NCBI GenBank assembly: GCA_030611815.1
Contig: JAUWPC010000045.1
Coordinates: forward strand, 1 to 14,267
Direction of reading: 5' to 3'
From: Desulfobacteraceae bacterium
Lineage (GTDB): Bacteria; Desulfobacterota; DSM-4660; Desulfatiglandales; Desulfatiglandaceae
DNA length: 14,267 nt
The notes beneath the pieces were generated by a model. It searched no databases, had not been told where the DNA came from, and worked only from the letters and a program-made list of their open reading frames with translations. The first letter of the stretch is position 1. Each line of letters starts with the position of its first letter. Positions 7,071 through 13,717 of this stretch are shown here, piece by piece. The translations under genes and the position numbers were made by a program.

Positions 7071-8326
7071 CCTTGAAAAATCCCCTTTATGACCTCTACG
7101 ACCTCCTTGAGATCCACTTCCACCTGTTCCTTAGTAAGCATATCCCTGAGAATGCCCCTTCCGGAATTGAGTTCATCATCTCCCACAATCAGGACCTTTT
7201 TCGCCCCGAGACGGCCCGCCTTCTTCATCTGTGATTTGAGTCCTTTTGAGGCATAGTCGAGTTCCACCCAAATCCCGGCCTTCCTCAGTGCCTCTACCCA
7301 TTTGAAGGATGCCCTGTCAGCGGGTTCACCTAAGGCTGCAATAAACAGGTCGGGCCTTTTGGGCACGGGGGCCTGTTTATCCGTGAGCAGGGCAACCACC
7401 CTTTCCATTCCCACTGCAAACCCGGTTGCAGGATGGTCAGGTCCTCCAAGGAGTTTTACCAGGCCATCGTATCGCCCCCCGCCTGCTACGGCGTTTTGTG
7501 CGCCAAGGTGTTCGGTCTGTATCTCAAAGGTGGTCCTGTTGTAGTAATCAAGCCCCCTGACGAGCCGGCTGTTCAGAACAAACCGGATATCCGACCCATT
7601 AAGATAACCCTGTAAAGACTCGAAGTGGCCCCGGCATGTCTGGCAAAGGAACTCGGATATGGAGGGTGCGGCCAAGACAACCTCTTTACACGACTCTACC
7701 TTGCAGTCAAAGACCCTCAAAGGGTTTGTGACGGCCCTTCTCTCGCAGTCGGAACAGAGTGAAGGCATTTTGTCGGCCAGATAGCCCTTGAGTTGCTCCT
7801 TGAACAGGGGTCGGCACTCAGGACACCCCAAGGAGTTGAGATTGAGGGTCAGATCATCAAGACCGACAGACTCGAACAGGTGCATAGCCATGAGGATGAT
7901 GTCCGCATCACTCTTGGAACCCGGATCACCGAACAGCTCCGCATTTATCTGATGAAACTGCCTGAATCGCCCCTTCTGGGGCCGCTCATGCCTGAACATC
8001 GGCCCGATGCTGTATAGTTTCTGAATCGGGTATTTCCGATAGGGTCTGTGCTGAATATAGGCCCTTGTGACTGAAGCCGTGGCCTCCGGCCGCATGGTCA
8101 TGCTCCGACCCTTTATGTCCTTAAAGGAGTACATCTCCTTTGAAACGATGTCGGTCTCCTGCCCAATGCCGCGGCTGAAGAGTTCGGTCTTTTCAAGGAT
8201 GGGGGTCTTGATCTCCTGAAACCCAAAGGCCTCGAACACCCTTCGCGCCTCGGCCTCAAGCCTTTGCCATATGCCCGTCTCTTCGGGCAGGATATCCTTA
8301 AAACCTTTTATACTTGTAATTTCCAA
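7067..8326 (-). CDS. hisS: histidyl-tRNA synthetase
   Basis: 419 residues from the proposed TTG start at 8326, the usual size for bacterial class II HisRS, which charges tRNA-His. The N-terminus then reads L-E-I-T-S-I-K-G-F-K-D-I-L-P, aligning with the normal family start. GGAGAG lies 9 nt upstream of the TTG. The frame stays open 30 codons further, to an ATG at 8416, but that extension overlaps the upstream small gene and is not family-like. Conserved parts: motif 2 region with M-F-R-H-E-R-P, a Cys-rich insertion with several C-x2-C pairs, the histidine-binding R-G-L-D-Y-Y, the G-G-G-R-Y-D-G loop, G-F-A-V-G-M-E-R motif 3, and a C-terminal anticodon-binding domain. It starts 31 nt after the small gene stop and overlaps aspS by 4 nt, so the three are probably one operon. 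Confidence 0.95.
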   Translation of the reverse strand: MEITSIKGFKDILPEETGIWQRLEAEARRVFEAFGFQEIKTPILEKTELFSRGIGQETDIVSKEMYSFKDIKGRSMTMRPEATASVTRAYIQHRPYRKYPIQKLYSIGPMFRHERPQKGRFRQFHQINAELFGDPGSKSDADIILMAMHLFESVGLDDLTLNLNSLGCPECRPLFKEQLKGYLADKMPSLCSDCERRAVTNPLRVFDCKVESCKEVVLAAPSISEFLCQTCRGHFESLQGYLNGSDIRFVLNSRLVRGLDYYNRTTFEIQTEHLGAQNAVAGGGRYDGLVKLLGGPDHPATGFAVGMERVVALLTDKQAPVPKRPDLFIAALGEPADRASFKWVEALRKAGIWVELDYASKGLKSQMKKAGRLGAKKVLIVGDDELNSGRGILRDMLTKEQVEVDLKEVVEVIKGIFQG

Positions 8327-8357
8327 TCGGTTAATCTCTCCGGTTACGATTGTTGAT

Positions 8358-8594
8358 CTACTCCACCCTGATCTTGGTTGCCCTCTTTTTCCCCTTGGCA
8401 GCCCCTTTTTTCTCAAGATTTTCTATTTTGTCATCAACTAAGCATTTCACCGCCTTGAGAAATTCGAGCTTTGACCGGGACAGATATTCCAGGAATTTTG
8501 ATTTGTTCCTGGATGCCTTTTCAAGGTCTAAAAAAAAACTGCCTACGGGGCATGATACACGCTCATTTTTGTTATTGTTTTTTGCTTTTGCCAT
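8358..8594 (-). CDS. small basic protein of unknown function, first gene of the hisS-aspS operon
   Basis: 78 residues from ATG at 8594. This start is preferred over the ATG at 8600 because AAGGAG abuts 8600 directly but sits 6 nt before 8594. The sequence starts with a Lys/Asn-rich tail, then C-P-V-G-S-F-F-L-D-L-E-K, then a predicted helical, amphipathic middle (F-L-E-Y-L, V-K-C-L-V-D-D-K-I-E-N-L-E-K) and a Lys/Arg-rich C-terminus. There is no signal peptide or membrane segment. Two cysteines are present. I believe similar short proteins occur in other Desulfobacterota, but I cannot name a family. The good ribosome binding site, fit with the downstream hisS start, and non-random composition support a real gene. 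A nucleic-acid- or ribosome-associated role is possible from charge and context only. Confidence 0.7.
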   Translation of the reverse strand: MAKAKNNNKNERVSCPVGSFFLDLEKASRNKSKFLEYLSRSKLEFLKAVKCLVDDKIENLEKKGAAKGKKRATKIRVE

Positions 8595-8624
8595 GGTCAT
8601 CTCCTTAGACAGTTACCAATCAAA

Positions 8625-8645
8625 TCTTGTGGAAAGAACACAAGA
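8625..8645. promoter_or_regulatory. perfect inverted repeat upstream of the hisS operon
   Basis: TCTTGTG (8625-8631) and CACAAGA (8639-8645) are a perfect 7-bp inverted repeat around a 7-nt centre. It lies 31 bp before the small gene start, where the promoter or leader of the minus-strand operon should be. It could be an operator or a leader hairpin. No convincing -35/-10 pair was found next to it. Confidence 0.35.
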
Positions 8646-8685
8646 CATTTCTTACAGTTCCCGGGACGTCAGTTGTGGAAAAAGA

Positions 8686-8797
8686 TGAACGTCGAACTCG
8701 CCAGAGGCGAGCAAGCACTTGTCCGCCTCCGGCGGATCGAACATCGAATGAAAAGCAAACATCAACTTTAGGCACTTTAGCTCACTTTAGGCACTTT
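8686..8797. repeat. cluster of short hairpins and tandem repeats between the ArsA gene and the hisS operon
   Basis: CTCGCC-AGA-GGCGAG (8697-8711) and TCCGCC-TCC-GGCGGA (8722-8736) are two perfect 6-bp hairpins with 3-nt loops. They are flanked by related short words (GAACGTCGAAC and GAACATCGAAT). Further on, ACTTTAG recurs at 8765, 8774 and 8784, with ACTTT at 8793, a 9/10/9-bp tandem array. The spacer 8601-8812 holds no gene. Confidence 0.5.
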
Positions 8798-8812
8798 TCC
8801 GGTTTATCCGGG

Positions 8813-9994
8813 TCAGGACTCAAAATGAACAGATAGATACTCCCCATCGAGTTTGGCTTTGACCGAGTTTGAGGCAGCTACCTGCCTCGGGAGCAGGACA
8901 TGTCTCTTAAAACTCCCCACACGGATGATCAGTTCGTCAGAGATCTTGTTCAGTTCAACGTCCCCCTTCCCAATAAAGGGGAGCTTTACCCTCAACTGGT
9001 ATTTTCCGTTTACCTTGACAAAGGAATAGGGCTCACCGTCAAAAAACCGCTCCAACGGGTTTCTGTCTCTATATATTTGGTCTGCCAGGGCCTTAAGGCT
9101 GTCAAGGCCCAATACTTCGCCCCTGAACAGATTCACAGGGAATAAGGGGATGGGGCTGAAGTAGCTTTCAGCTTTTTTAATATAGTCTTTCTGGCTTTTT
9201 CTCCAGTCTTTAAAGTATTTTCCATTGACACTGTCCGGCAGGATTCGATTCATGATTATCGCGTCGATACTCATTTTATAAAGGGAAAAATACATGAATG
9301 CCCGCTGGGTCTCCTTAAGGACGATCTTTTCCGGATTGGTGATGAGACGCACCGTTGTTATCTTAGGGTCAACTAAGATCTCATCCACACCACGCAGGCG
9401 CTCGAACAAGAATTCAATGGCCTCAAAATAGTCTTCACCCGGGAGAGGCACATCGTATAATCGCTTGGCCAAGGGACGAGCGTATCTGGCAATGGCCCTT
9501 TCTATCTTGAATATCTTCTTCATATACCAGTCCAAGGTGGTCGGAATGCTGATAAACCTGAGCGATTCGCCTGTGGGCGCACAATCAAGGAGGATTACAT
9601 CAAATTTCTTTGTCCGGACATAGCGGTTGATGTGGAGAAGCATGCTGACCTCCTCCATCCCCGGCAAAATGGCCAACTCCTCGGCTAAGATCTCGTCCAG
9701 GCCTGTGGTGTTCAGGAGGGTTGAGAGGTATTTGTGGATATCTCCCCAGTTCTTCTCTATCTCTTCCTGGATGTCCAACTCCTGTATCCACAGATTCTTT
9801 CTGATCTTGGTCAGGCTTCCCCTCTCCTGGTCAATCAAGCCCTTGTTCAGGTCAAAGATATCCGATAGACTGTGGGCCACATCCAGGGACATGACAACGG
9901 TCCTGTGTCCTGCTTCAGCCACCTTTATCCCTGTGGCAGCGGCCACGCTGGTTTTTCCGACCCCTCCCTTTCCGGCAAAAAATATTATTCTCAT
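8813..9994 (-). CDS. ArsA/Get3-family ATPase with C-terminal HSP20-like domain
   Basis: 393 residues from ATG at 9994, which puts the P-loop at the N-terminus as in the family. The open frame extends 38 codons upstream without family-like sequence. Motifs: deviant Walker A G-K-G-G-V-G-K-T (8-15) with the signature Lys, switch I D-V-A-H-S (38-42), switch II D-C-A-P-T-G (137-142). The last 75 residues or so (from E-P-Y-S-F-V) form the beta-rich HSP20/alpha-crystallin-like domain often fused to ArsA ATPases. No arsenite-binding Cys triplet or arsB/arsR neighbour is seen, so an arsenic pump is unlikely. A Get3-like client-targeting or other dimeric ATPase role fits better, but the client is unknown. 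It is divergent from the PhnP-like gene and upstream of the hisS operon on the same strand, 218 bp away. The ribosome binding site is weak. Confidence 0.88.
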   Translation of the reverse strand: MRIIFFAGKGGVGKTSVAAATGIKVAEAGHRTVVMSLDVAHSLSDIFDLNKGLIDQERGSLTKIRKNLWIQELDIQEEIEKNWGDIHKYLSTLLNTTGLDEILAEELAILPGMEEVSMLLHINRYVRTKKFDVILLDCAPTGESLRFISIPTTLDWYMKKIFKIERAIARYARPLAKRLYDVPLPGEDYFEAIEFLFERLRGVDEILVDPKITTVRLITNPEKIVLKETQRAFMYFSLYKMSIDAIIMNRILPDSVNGKYFKDWRKSQKDYIKKAESYFSPIPLFPVNLFRGEVLGLDSLKALADQIYRDRNPLERFFDGEPYSFVKVNGKYQLRVKLPFIGKGDVELNKISDELIIRVGSFKRHVLLPRQVAASNSVKAKLDGEYLSVHFES

Positions 9995-10052
9995 TTGACT
10001 TCTATCCAGGTAATAATGATATGTTGTGCAAGGCATTTTGCCCCGAGAACTG

Positions 10053-10064
10053 TATAGTATACTA
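10053..10064. promoter_or_regulatory. AT-rich palindrome in the divergent spacer, possible overlapping -10 elements
   Basis: TATAGT (10053-10058) and TATACT (10058-10063) overlap within the palindrome TAGTATACTA (10055-10064), so -10-like hexamers are readable on both strands between the two divergent genes. No good -35 partner at 16-18 bp was found for the plus strand. For the minus strand, TTGAAA (10086-10081) is a possible -35 at 16 to 19 bp spacing. Confidence 0.3.
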
Positions 10065-10125
10065 ACACACAATCTGGGGTTTTCAAAGCAGAACCCATAA
10101 ATCCCCACAAGAGGAGATAATTCAT

Positions 10126-11052
10126 ATGGATATTACATTCCTGGGAACAGGCGGGGCCTGGGGCGTCCCGGAATTGAACTGCGACTGCTTAATATGCCGT
10201 GAAATGCGACGGCAAGGCGAAAAAAGGGAGCGAACATCACTCCTTCTAACCAATGAGACCACGCTTCTCATTGATTGCGGCCCTGATGCCAGAGCCCAGC
10301 TCTCAAGACAGAAGGTGGACACCATTGACGGGGTCTTGATTACCCATGCACATAGTGACCACTATATAGGTCTTGATGAGCTTTTTGCGTACAAGAGAAA
10401 TGGCCCACGAGGCTCATTTGACCCGATACCGGTTTACCTCACTTCAAAAAGCCATGAAGTTATCAAAAAAAGGTTTGATTATTTGGAAGATATGGAGGTG
10501 ATAAGGATATGTGCAATCGAGCCCAACCGCCGTTTTACTGTGGGAGAGTTTCAGGTCCTTCCATTTGACACCTTTCACGGTCCCTTTGCAAAGGGTTCTG
10601 TGGGGTTCGTTATCAAATTCAAGGACCTTTCGGGCAAGGACGTGCAAGTGGTATACACATCCGATTTTTCAGAAATTCCTGGACCTCCGTCTGAACTCTT
10701 CAATGCGGATTACCTTGTCATTCAGGCCTTCTGGCTGAATGAACCGGTCAATAACCGGCCCAATCATATGAGCTTTCAGAGGGCCATCCATTTCATTGAA
10801 CTTTTCAAGCCAAAGAAGGAGACATTCCTGGTGCATATCGGGGAGGCCGATATGGTCCCGGGCGACCCGGCGAATAATATACTCAAAAAATATGAACCCA
10901 AAAGTCCATTAAGGCCCCCATCAGGAGGAGATCCTTATCCCATACCCCTCAACCAGGAACAGTGGCAGAAGACCGTAGATCGTGTCATCTCCGACAGAAA
11001 GCTCCCTTACAAAGTCACGGTTGCCTATGATGATCTCCGGATCAAGATTTGA
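10126..11052 (+). CDS. PhnP-like metallo-beta-lactamase-fold phosphodiesterase
   Basis: 308 residues. ATG at 10126 follows GAGGAG (10111-10116). The N-terminus G-T-G-G-A-W-G-V-P followed by C-x-C-x2-C (Cys19, Cys21, Cys24) matches PhnP-type enzymes, where the cysteines bind a structural zinc. The di-metal site is complete: T-H-A-H-S-D-H (His74, His76, Asp78, His79), His151 (T-F-H-G), Asp180 (T-S-D-F), and His237 (L-V-H-I-G). PhnP hydrolyses cyclic phosphodiesters in phosphonate breakdown, but no phn gene is nearby and related proteins act on other substrates. The C-terminal 60 or so residues extend beyond the usual PhnP length of about 250. Fold and metal site are certain; substrate is unknown. 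Confidence 0.85.
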   Translation: MDITFLGTGGAWGVPELNCDCLICREMRRQGEKRERTSLLLTNETTLLIDCGPDARAQLSRQKVDTIDGVLITHAHSDHYIGLDELFAYKRNGPRGSFDPIPVYLTSKSHEVIKKRFDYLEDMEVIRICAIEPNRRFTVGEFQVLPFDTFHGPFAKGSVGFVIKFKDLSGKDVQVVYTSDFSEIPGPPSELFNADYLVIQAFWLNEPVNNRPNHMSFQRAIHFIELFKPKKETFLVHIGEADMVPGDPANNILKKYEPKSPLRPPSGGDPYPIPLNQEQWQKTVDRVISDRKLPYKVTVAYDDLRIKI

Positions 11053-11059
11053 CTCGTTG

Positions 11060-11120
11060 ACCTGATAAAGCGGTTCCCGAGGTTTTTTGTGGTTATAAAT
11101 TCCTTGCTTTTTCATCAGGT
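11060..11120 (+). other. inverted repeat after the PhnP-like gene
   Basis: ACCTGAT (11060-11066) pairs with ATCAGGT (11114-11120), and the inner AAAGC pairs with GCTTT, leaving a 3-nt bulge and a long loop containing T-runs. It starts just after the stop codon at 11052. It may be a transcript-end structure but is not a canonical terminator. Confidence 0.3.
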
Positions 11121-11131
11121 ATTTTGAGATA

Positions 11132-11160
11132 TTGACAAAAATAATATCAATAAGTAATTG
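11132..11160 (+). promoter_or_regulatory. candidate promoter of the VWA-repeat gene
   Basis: TTGACA at 11132-11137 is followed at 17 bp by TAATTG (11155-11160), a consensus -35 with a poor -10. The region is AT-rich and also has the inverted pair TATTGA/TCAATA. A start near 11167 would give a leader of about 30 nt. Confidence 0.4.
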
Positions 11161-11196
11161 TTCAGAATCATTAAACCCTTAAGGAGGTAACATGAA

Positions 11197-12882
11197 ATGG
11201 TATCAAAACTAAAAGCTATGTCCGTTGCCCTGGTTTTTATGATGCTGCTTCCGGCTTATGCCATTAGTGCGGACAAGTCGCTGATTTTTTACATCTTAGA
11301 TGGCTCAGGTTCAATGTGGGGTCGTGTTGATGGCAGGCTCAAGATCCAGGTGGCCAAGGAAGTCATGAACACCTTATTAAAGGAAACCCCAGACGACATT
11401 CAGTGCGGCATCATGATCTATGGACATCGAAAGAAAGGAGATTGTTCCGATATCGAGATGATTGTCCCGATAGGAAGGCTCAACAGAGAGGCGGCCATCG
11501 ACAAGATCAATAGGATAACTCCGAAGGGAAAGACCCCGATCTCTGACAGCATTGCCATGGCCATTGATAAGATCAAAGGAACCGAGTATGCAAGTACGAT
11601 TGTTCTTGTTAGCGATGGAATAGAGACATGTGGAAAAGACCCATGTGCCCTGACTAAATCATTGAGGGAGAGTGGTATCAATTTTGTGATGCATGTTGTC
11701 GGCTTTGGTGTCAAAGGCGGGGCCGCAAAACAGCTTGCCTGTATTGCTGAGGCTGGAGGCGGGAAATATTTTTCCACCTCAAACGCCACAGATCTGTTAG
11801 CTGCCTTGAATCAGATAAAAGAGAGTGTAGTGCATAAAAAGGAGATCAAGGCACCACCCGCCAAAGCAGAACCGACTCCTGAGCCTGCCCCCATCGAGCA
11901 GAAAATCTCCAAAAAATCTACTTCCATCCGGATAAAGGCCAAAGGACCCGGAACGATCTCCTTAAAGCATGACTCCTGGCTCAAACCGCCTCGCTACTGG
12001 AAACTGATCGATCCTGAAACAGGCGAGGAAAAGGCGAGATTCCGAAGTCTCGAAGACCAGCTTGTTCCTCCTGGAGAATACCAGATTGTGTGGCGACAGA
12101 GTGAACATGGGCACGGTGAAGTGACTCTCGGCGAGGTGGTTTCCGTGGAATCCCGGAAAACCACAGATGTTATATTGAAGACCGGGATTCGGCCTGTTCT
12201 ACCTACCTGGGTAAAGCAGCCCCGGTTCTGGGGACTTCAAGATCCGGCATCAAAAAAAGTGTTTGCCCTTTTCAAACCGATTGAGACACAGATTGTGCCA
12301 TCTGGCGAATACGGTCTCATATGGCGGCAATCCGAACATGGAGCCAGAACACTTACGCTGGCAGAAGTGACCATAGAACCAGATAAAGTCACCGAGGTGC
12401 CACTCACCACGGCCCTGAATCCTGTACCTGCAGATTGGCTACCAAAGAGACTTCGCTTCTGGGAACTTCAGGATGTGGAAACCGGAAAACCCGTGGCAGG
12501 ATTTTCAATGGGTTTTGCTCCCCAACTGGTACCGTCTGGAACTTATCGGTTTATTTATAGAAAAGACGAGCATGGCAGCTCCAATTCCTATTTAGGCGAT
12601 GTCACTATTCAAGAAGGGAAGATGAATGAGTTTCCCATCAATACCGGCGTTAAACTCATTCCCCAGTCTGGAATGAAGCCCCCCTATCGCATCAAGTTCA
12701 TTGCGCTCAACGACAGGGGAGAGGAAATCCGAACTGTTTTTATGAGAGGGTCTTTTGATCCCATGCCGTTGAAACCAGGCATATACAAAATAACCTACCA
12801 GGAAAAAGATCACGGAAGTAGTTTAACCATCGTGGATTCGTTTGAGCTTCCTGCCGGGGCCCTTGTGGAGGTTGAGCTATAA
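11197..12882 (+). CDS. secreted VWA-domain protein with four C-terminal 77-79-residue repeats
   Basis: 561 residues. An N-terminal signal peptide (about 1-25: basic start, hydrophobic core, A-Y-A-I-S-A) sends it across the inner membrane; no lipobox Cys or transmembrane anchor is seen. A von Willebrand A domain spans about 27-210 with a complete MIDAS metal site: D-G-S-G-S (Asp35, Ser37, Ser39), Thr113 (G-K-T-P-I-S) and Asp140 (V-S-D-G). A Pro/Lys/Glu-rich linker (about 215-240) follows. Then come four beta-rich repeats, each with an R-F/Y-W-x-L/I-x-D start (Trp268, Trp345, Trp422; degenerate in the fourth), a P-S/P-G-x-Y turn and an E/D-H-G motif (His304, His381, His459, His539). The role is probably extracytoplasmic protein or surface binding; the partner is unknown. 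AAGGAGG (11181-11187) is 9 nt before this ATG. Another ATG at 11192, in a different frame, opens only a 6-codon reading frame. Confidence 0.85.
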   Translation: MVSKLKAMSVALVFMMLLPAYAISADKSLIFYILDGSGSMWGRVDGRLKIQVAKEVMNTLLKETPDDIQCGIMIYGHRKKGDCSDIEMIVPIGRLNREAAIDKINRITPKGKTPISDSIAMAIDKIKGTEYASTIVLVSDGIETCGKDPCALTKSLRESGINFVMHVVGFGVKGGAAKQLACIAEAGGGKYFSTSNATDLLAALNQIKESVVHKKEIKAPPAKAEPTPEPAPIEQKISKKSTSIRIKAKGPGTISLKHDSWLKPPRYWKLIDPETGEEKARFRSLEDQLVPPGEYQIVWRQSEHGHGEVTLGEVVSVESRKTTDVILKTGIRPVLPTWVKQPRFWGLQDPASKKVFALFKPIETQIVPSGEYGLIWRQSEHGARTLTLAEVTIEPDKVTEVPLTTALNPVPADWLPKRLRFWELQDVETGKPVAGFSMGFAPQLVPSGTYRFIYRKDEHGSSNSYLGDVTIQEGKMNEFPINTGVKLIPQSGMKPPYRIKFIALNDRGEEIRTVFMRGSFDPMPLKPGIYKITYQEKDHGSSLTIVDSFELPAGALVEVEL

Positions 12883-12900
12883 GGAAAGAGTTATTCAAAG

Positions 12901-12992
12901 TTCATAATCATACTCGTAATCTTAATCATACTCTTTTGCAGTTAGCTTGAGGGATGTTCGATTATGAGTAAGATTATGATTATGAGTATGAA
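12901..12992. repeat. inverted array of degenerate hexamers (ATAATC / GATTAT)
   Basis: The left arm (12904-12933) is five hexamers: ATAATC, ATACTC, GTAATC, TTAATC, ATACTC. The right arm (12960-12989) is five reverse-complement-type hexamers: GATTAT, GAGTAA, GATTAT, GATTAT, GAGTAT. The 33-nt arms 12901-12933 and 12960-12992 are complementary at 28 positions and enclose a 26-nt spacer. It sits between the converging VWA and carboxymuconolactone-decarboxylase-like genes, so it could act as a bidirectional transcript end or be a mobile or slippage-born repeat. The rest of the spacer 12883-13094 shows nothing recognisable. Confidence 0.7.
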
Positions 12993-13094
12993 GGAAATCT
13001 GAATGGTCGACGCTAAAGCCAATCCATAAAACCTCTTTTGGTGCCCTTCGTGCGCTTCCTGGTAAAATCTCTGTCTGCTTCCGTCTTGTCCGGT

Positions 13095-13493
13095 TTAGTC
13101 TTGAATCGGCCACTCTCCCCTCTCTTTGAGGACGTCCCGGAAAGTCGAAAGCGCCTCGTTGACAGCCGGCATGCCTGCGTAAGTAGCGACCTGGAAGAAG
13201 ACTTCTGCGAGTTTTCTTGGGCTGCATCCCACATTCAAGGCTGCATTGACGTGGAGCCTTAATTCATCTCCCGCCCGGATCGCCGCCAGCATAGCACATG
13301 CAACCATCTGCCTTTCCGGTAAGGTAAGGACAGTCCGAGAATAGAGATTTCCTGTTATGAATCTCGAAAAATCGTTTGCCAAATCCCTGTCAAATTCTTT
13401 CCACATCAAATAGGGTGGATCCATCCGGATACCCTTTCCAAAGAGTTTTTTTGCAGTCTCCTGGGTCTTTTTTTTGATCTCTTCTTTACTCAC
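13095..13493 (-). CDS. carboxymuconolactone decarboxylase (AhpD-like) family protein
   Basis: 132 residues, a typical single-domain length. The GTG start at 13493 is preferred because AGGAGG (13508-13503) lies 9 nt upstream. The all-helical CMD domain spans about 55-125: L-P-E-R-Q (58-62), G-D-E-L-R-L-H with His81, A-L-N-V-G, and Y-A-G-M-P (105-109). The AhpD redox C-x2-C is absent (only Cys66 and Cys90, far apart), so peroxidase-reductase activity is unlikely. The subgroup resembles gamma-carboxymuconolactone decarboxylases, but many family members act on unknown substrates. It diverges from the OYE-family gene, so a shared aromatic or enoyl-compound role is possible but unproven. Confidence 0.85.
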   Translation of the reverse strand: MSKEEIKKKTQETAKKLFGKGIRMDPPYLMWKEFDRDLANDFSRFITGNLYSRTVLTLPERQMVACAMLAAIRAGDELRLHVNAALNVGCSPRKLAEVFFQVATYAGMPAVNEALSTFRDVLKERGEWPIQD

Positions 13494-13619
13494 AATTCAA
13501 ATCCTCCTGTTTAGCGGCACAATTTAAGAGCAGTCTGTGTAGAAGCTTCACAATGAACAAAAAAGCATTTGTGGAGAGCAATGTCAAGAACTGGCTCATA
13601 TCCTGTGTCGTCTTTTCTA

Positions 13620-13648
13620 TTGATATCAGGAGGTCTTTGTCTTATACT
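13620..13648 (+). promoter_or_regulatory. sigma70-like promoter of the OYE-family gene
   Basis: TTGATA (13620-13625) and TATACT (13643-13648) are separated by 17 bp, both 5/6 to consensus. Transcription would start near 13655. The leader of about 60 nt contains a small hairpin CCGAG (13667-13671)/CTCGG (13678-13682) before the ribosome binding site GGGAGG (13704-13709). Confidence 0.6.
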
Positions 13649-13717
13649 CCTTAGCTCTGAAACCCTCCGAGCTCAGCCTCGGGCACTTTTGATAAATTGG
13701 ACAGGGAGGTAATCATC

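Noticed and set aside
8327..8416. 30-codon N-terminal extension of hisS
   Set aside because: It overlaps the upstream small gene and is absent from the usual HisRS N-terminus; TTG at 8326 has a ribosome binding site.
8813..9994. Arsenite efflux ATPase (arsA) of an ars operon
   Set aside because: Single ATPase half, no arsenite-binding Cys motif noticed, and no ars neighbours.
9995..10108. 38-codon extension of the ArsA-type ATPase
   Set aside because: The P-loop normally lies within the first 20 residues; the extension is not family-like and crosses the likely promoter region.
12922..13234. Minus-strand frames of 73 and 101 codons beyond the CMD-like gene
   Set aside because: They are out-of-frame overlaps of the CMD-like coding region and the hexamer repeat.
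13095..13493. AhpD alkylhydroperoxidase
   Set aside because: The catalytic C-x2-C pair is missing.
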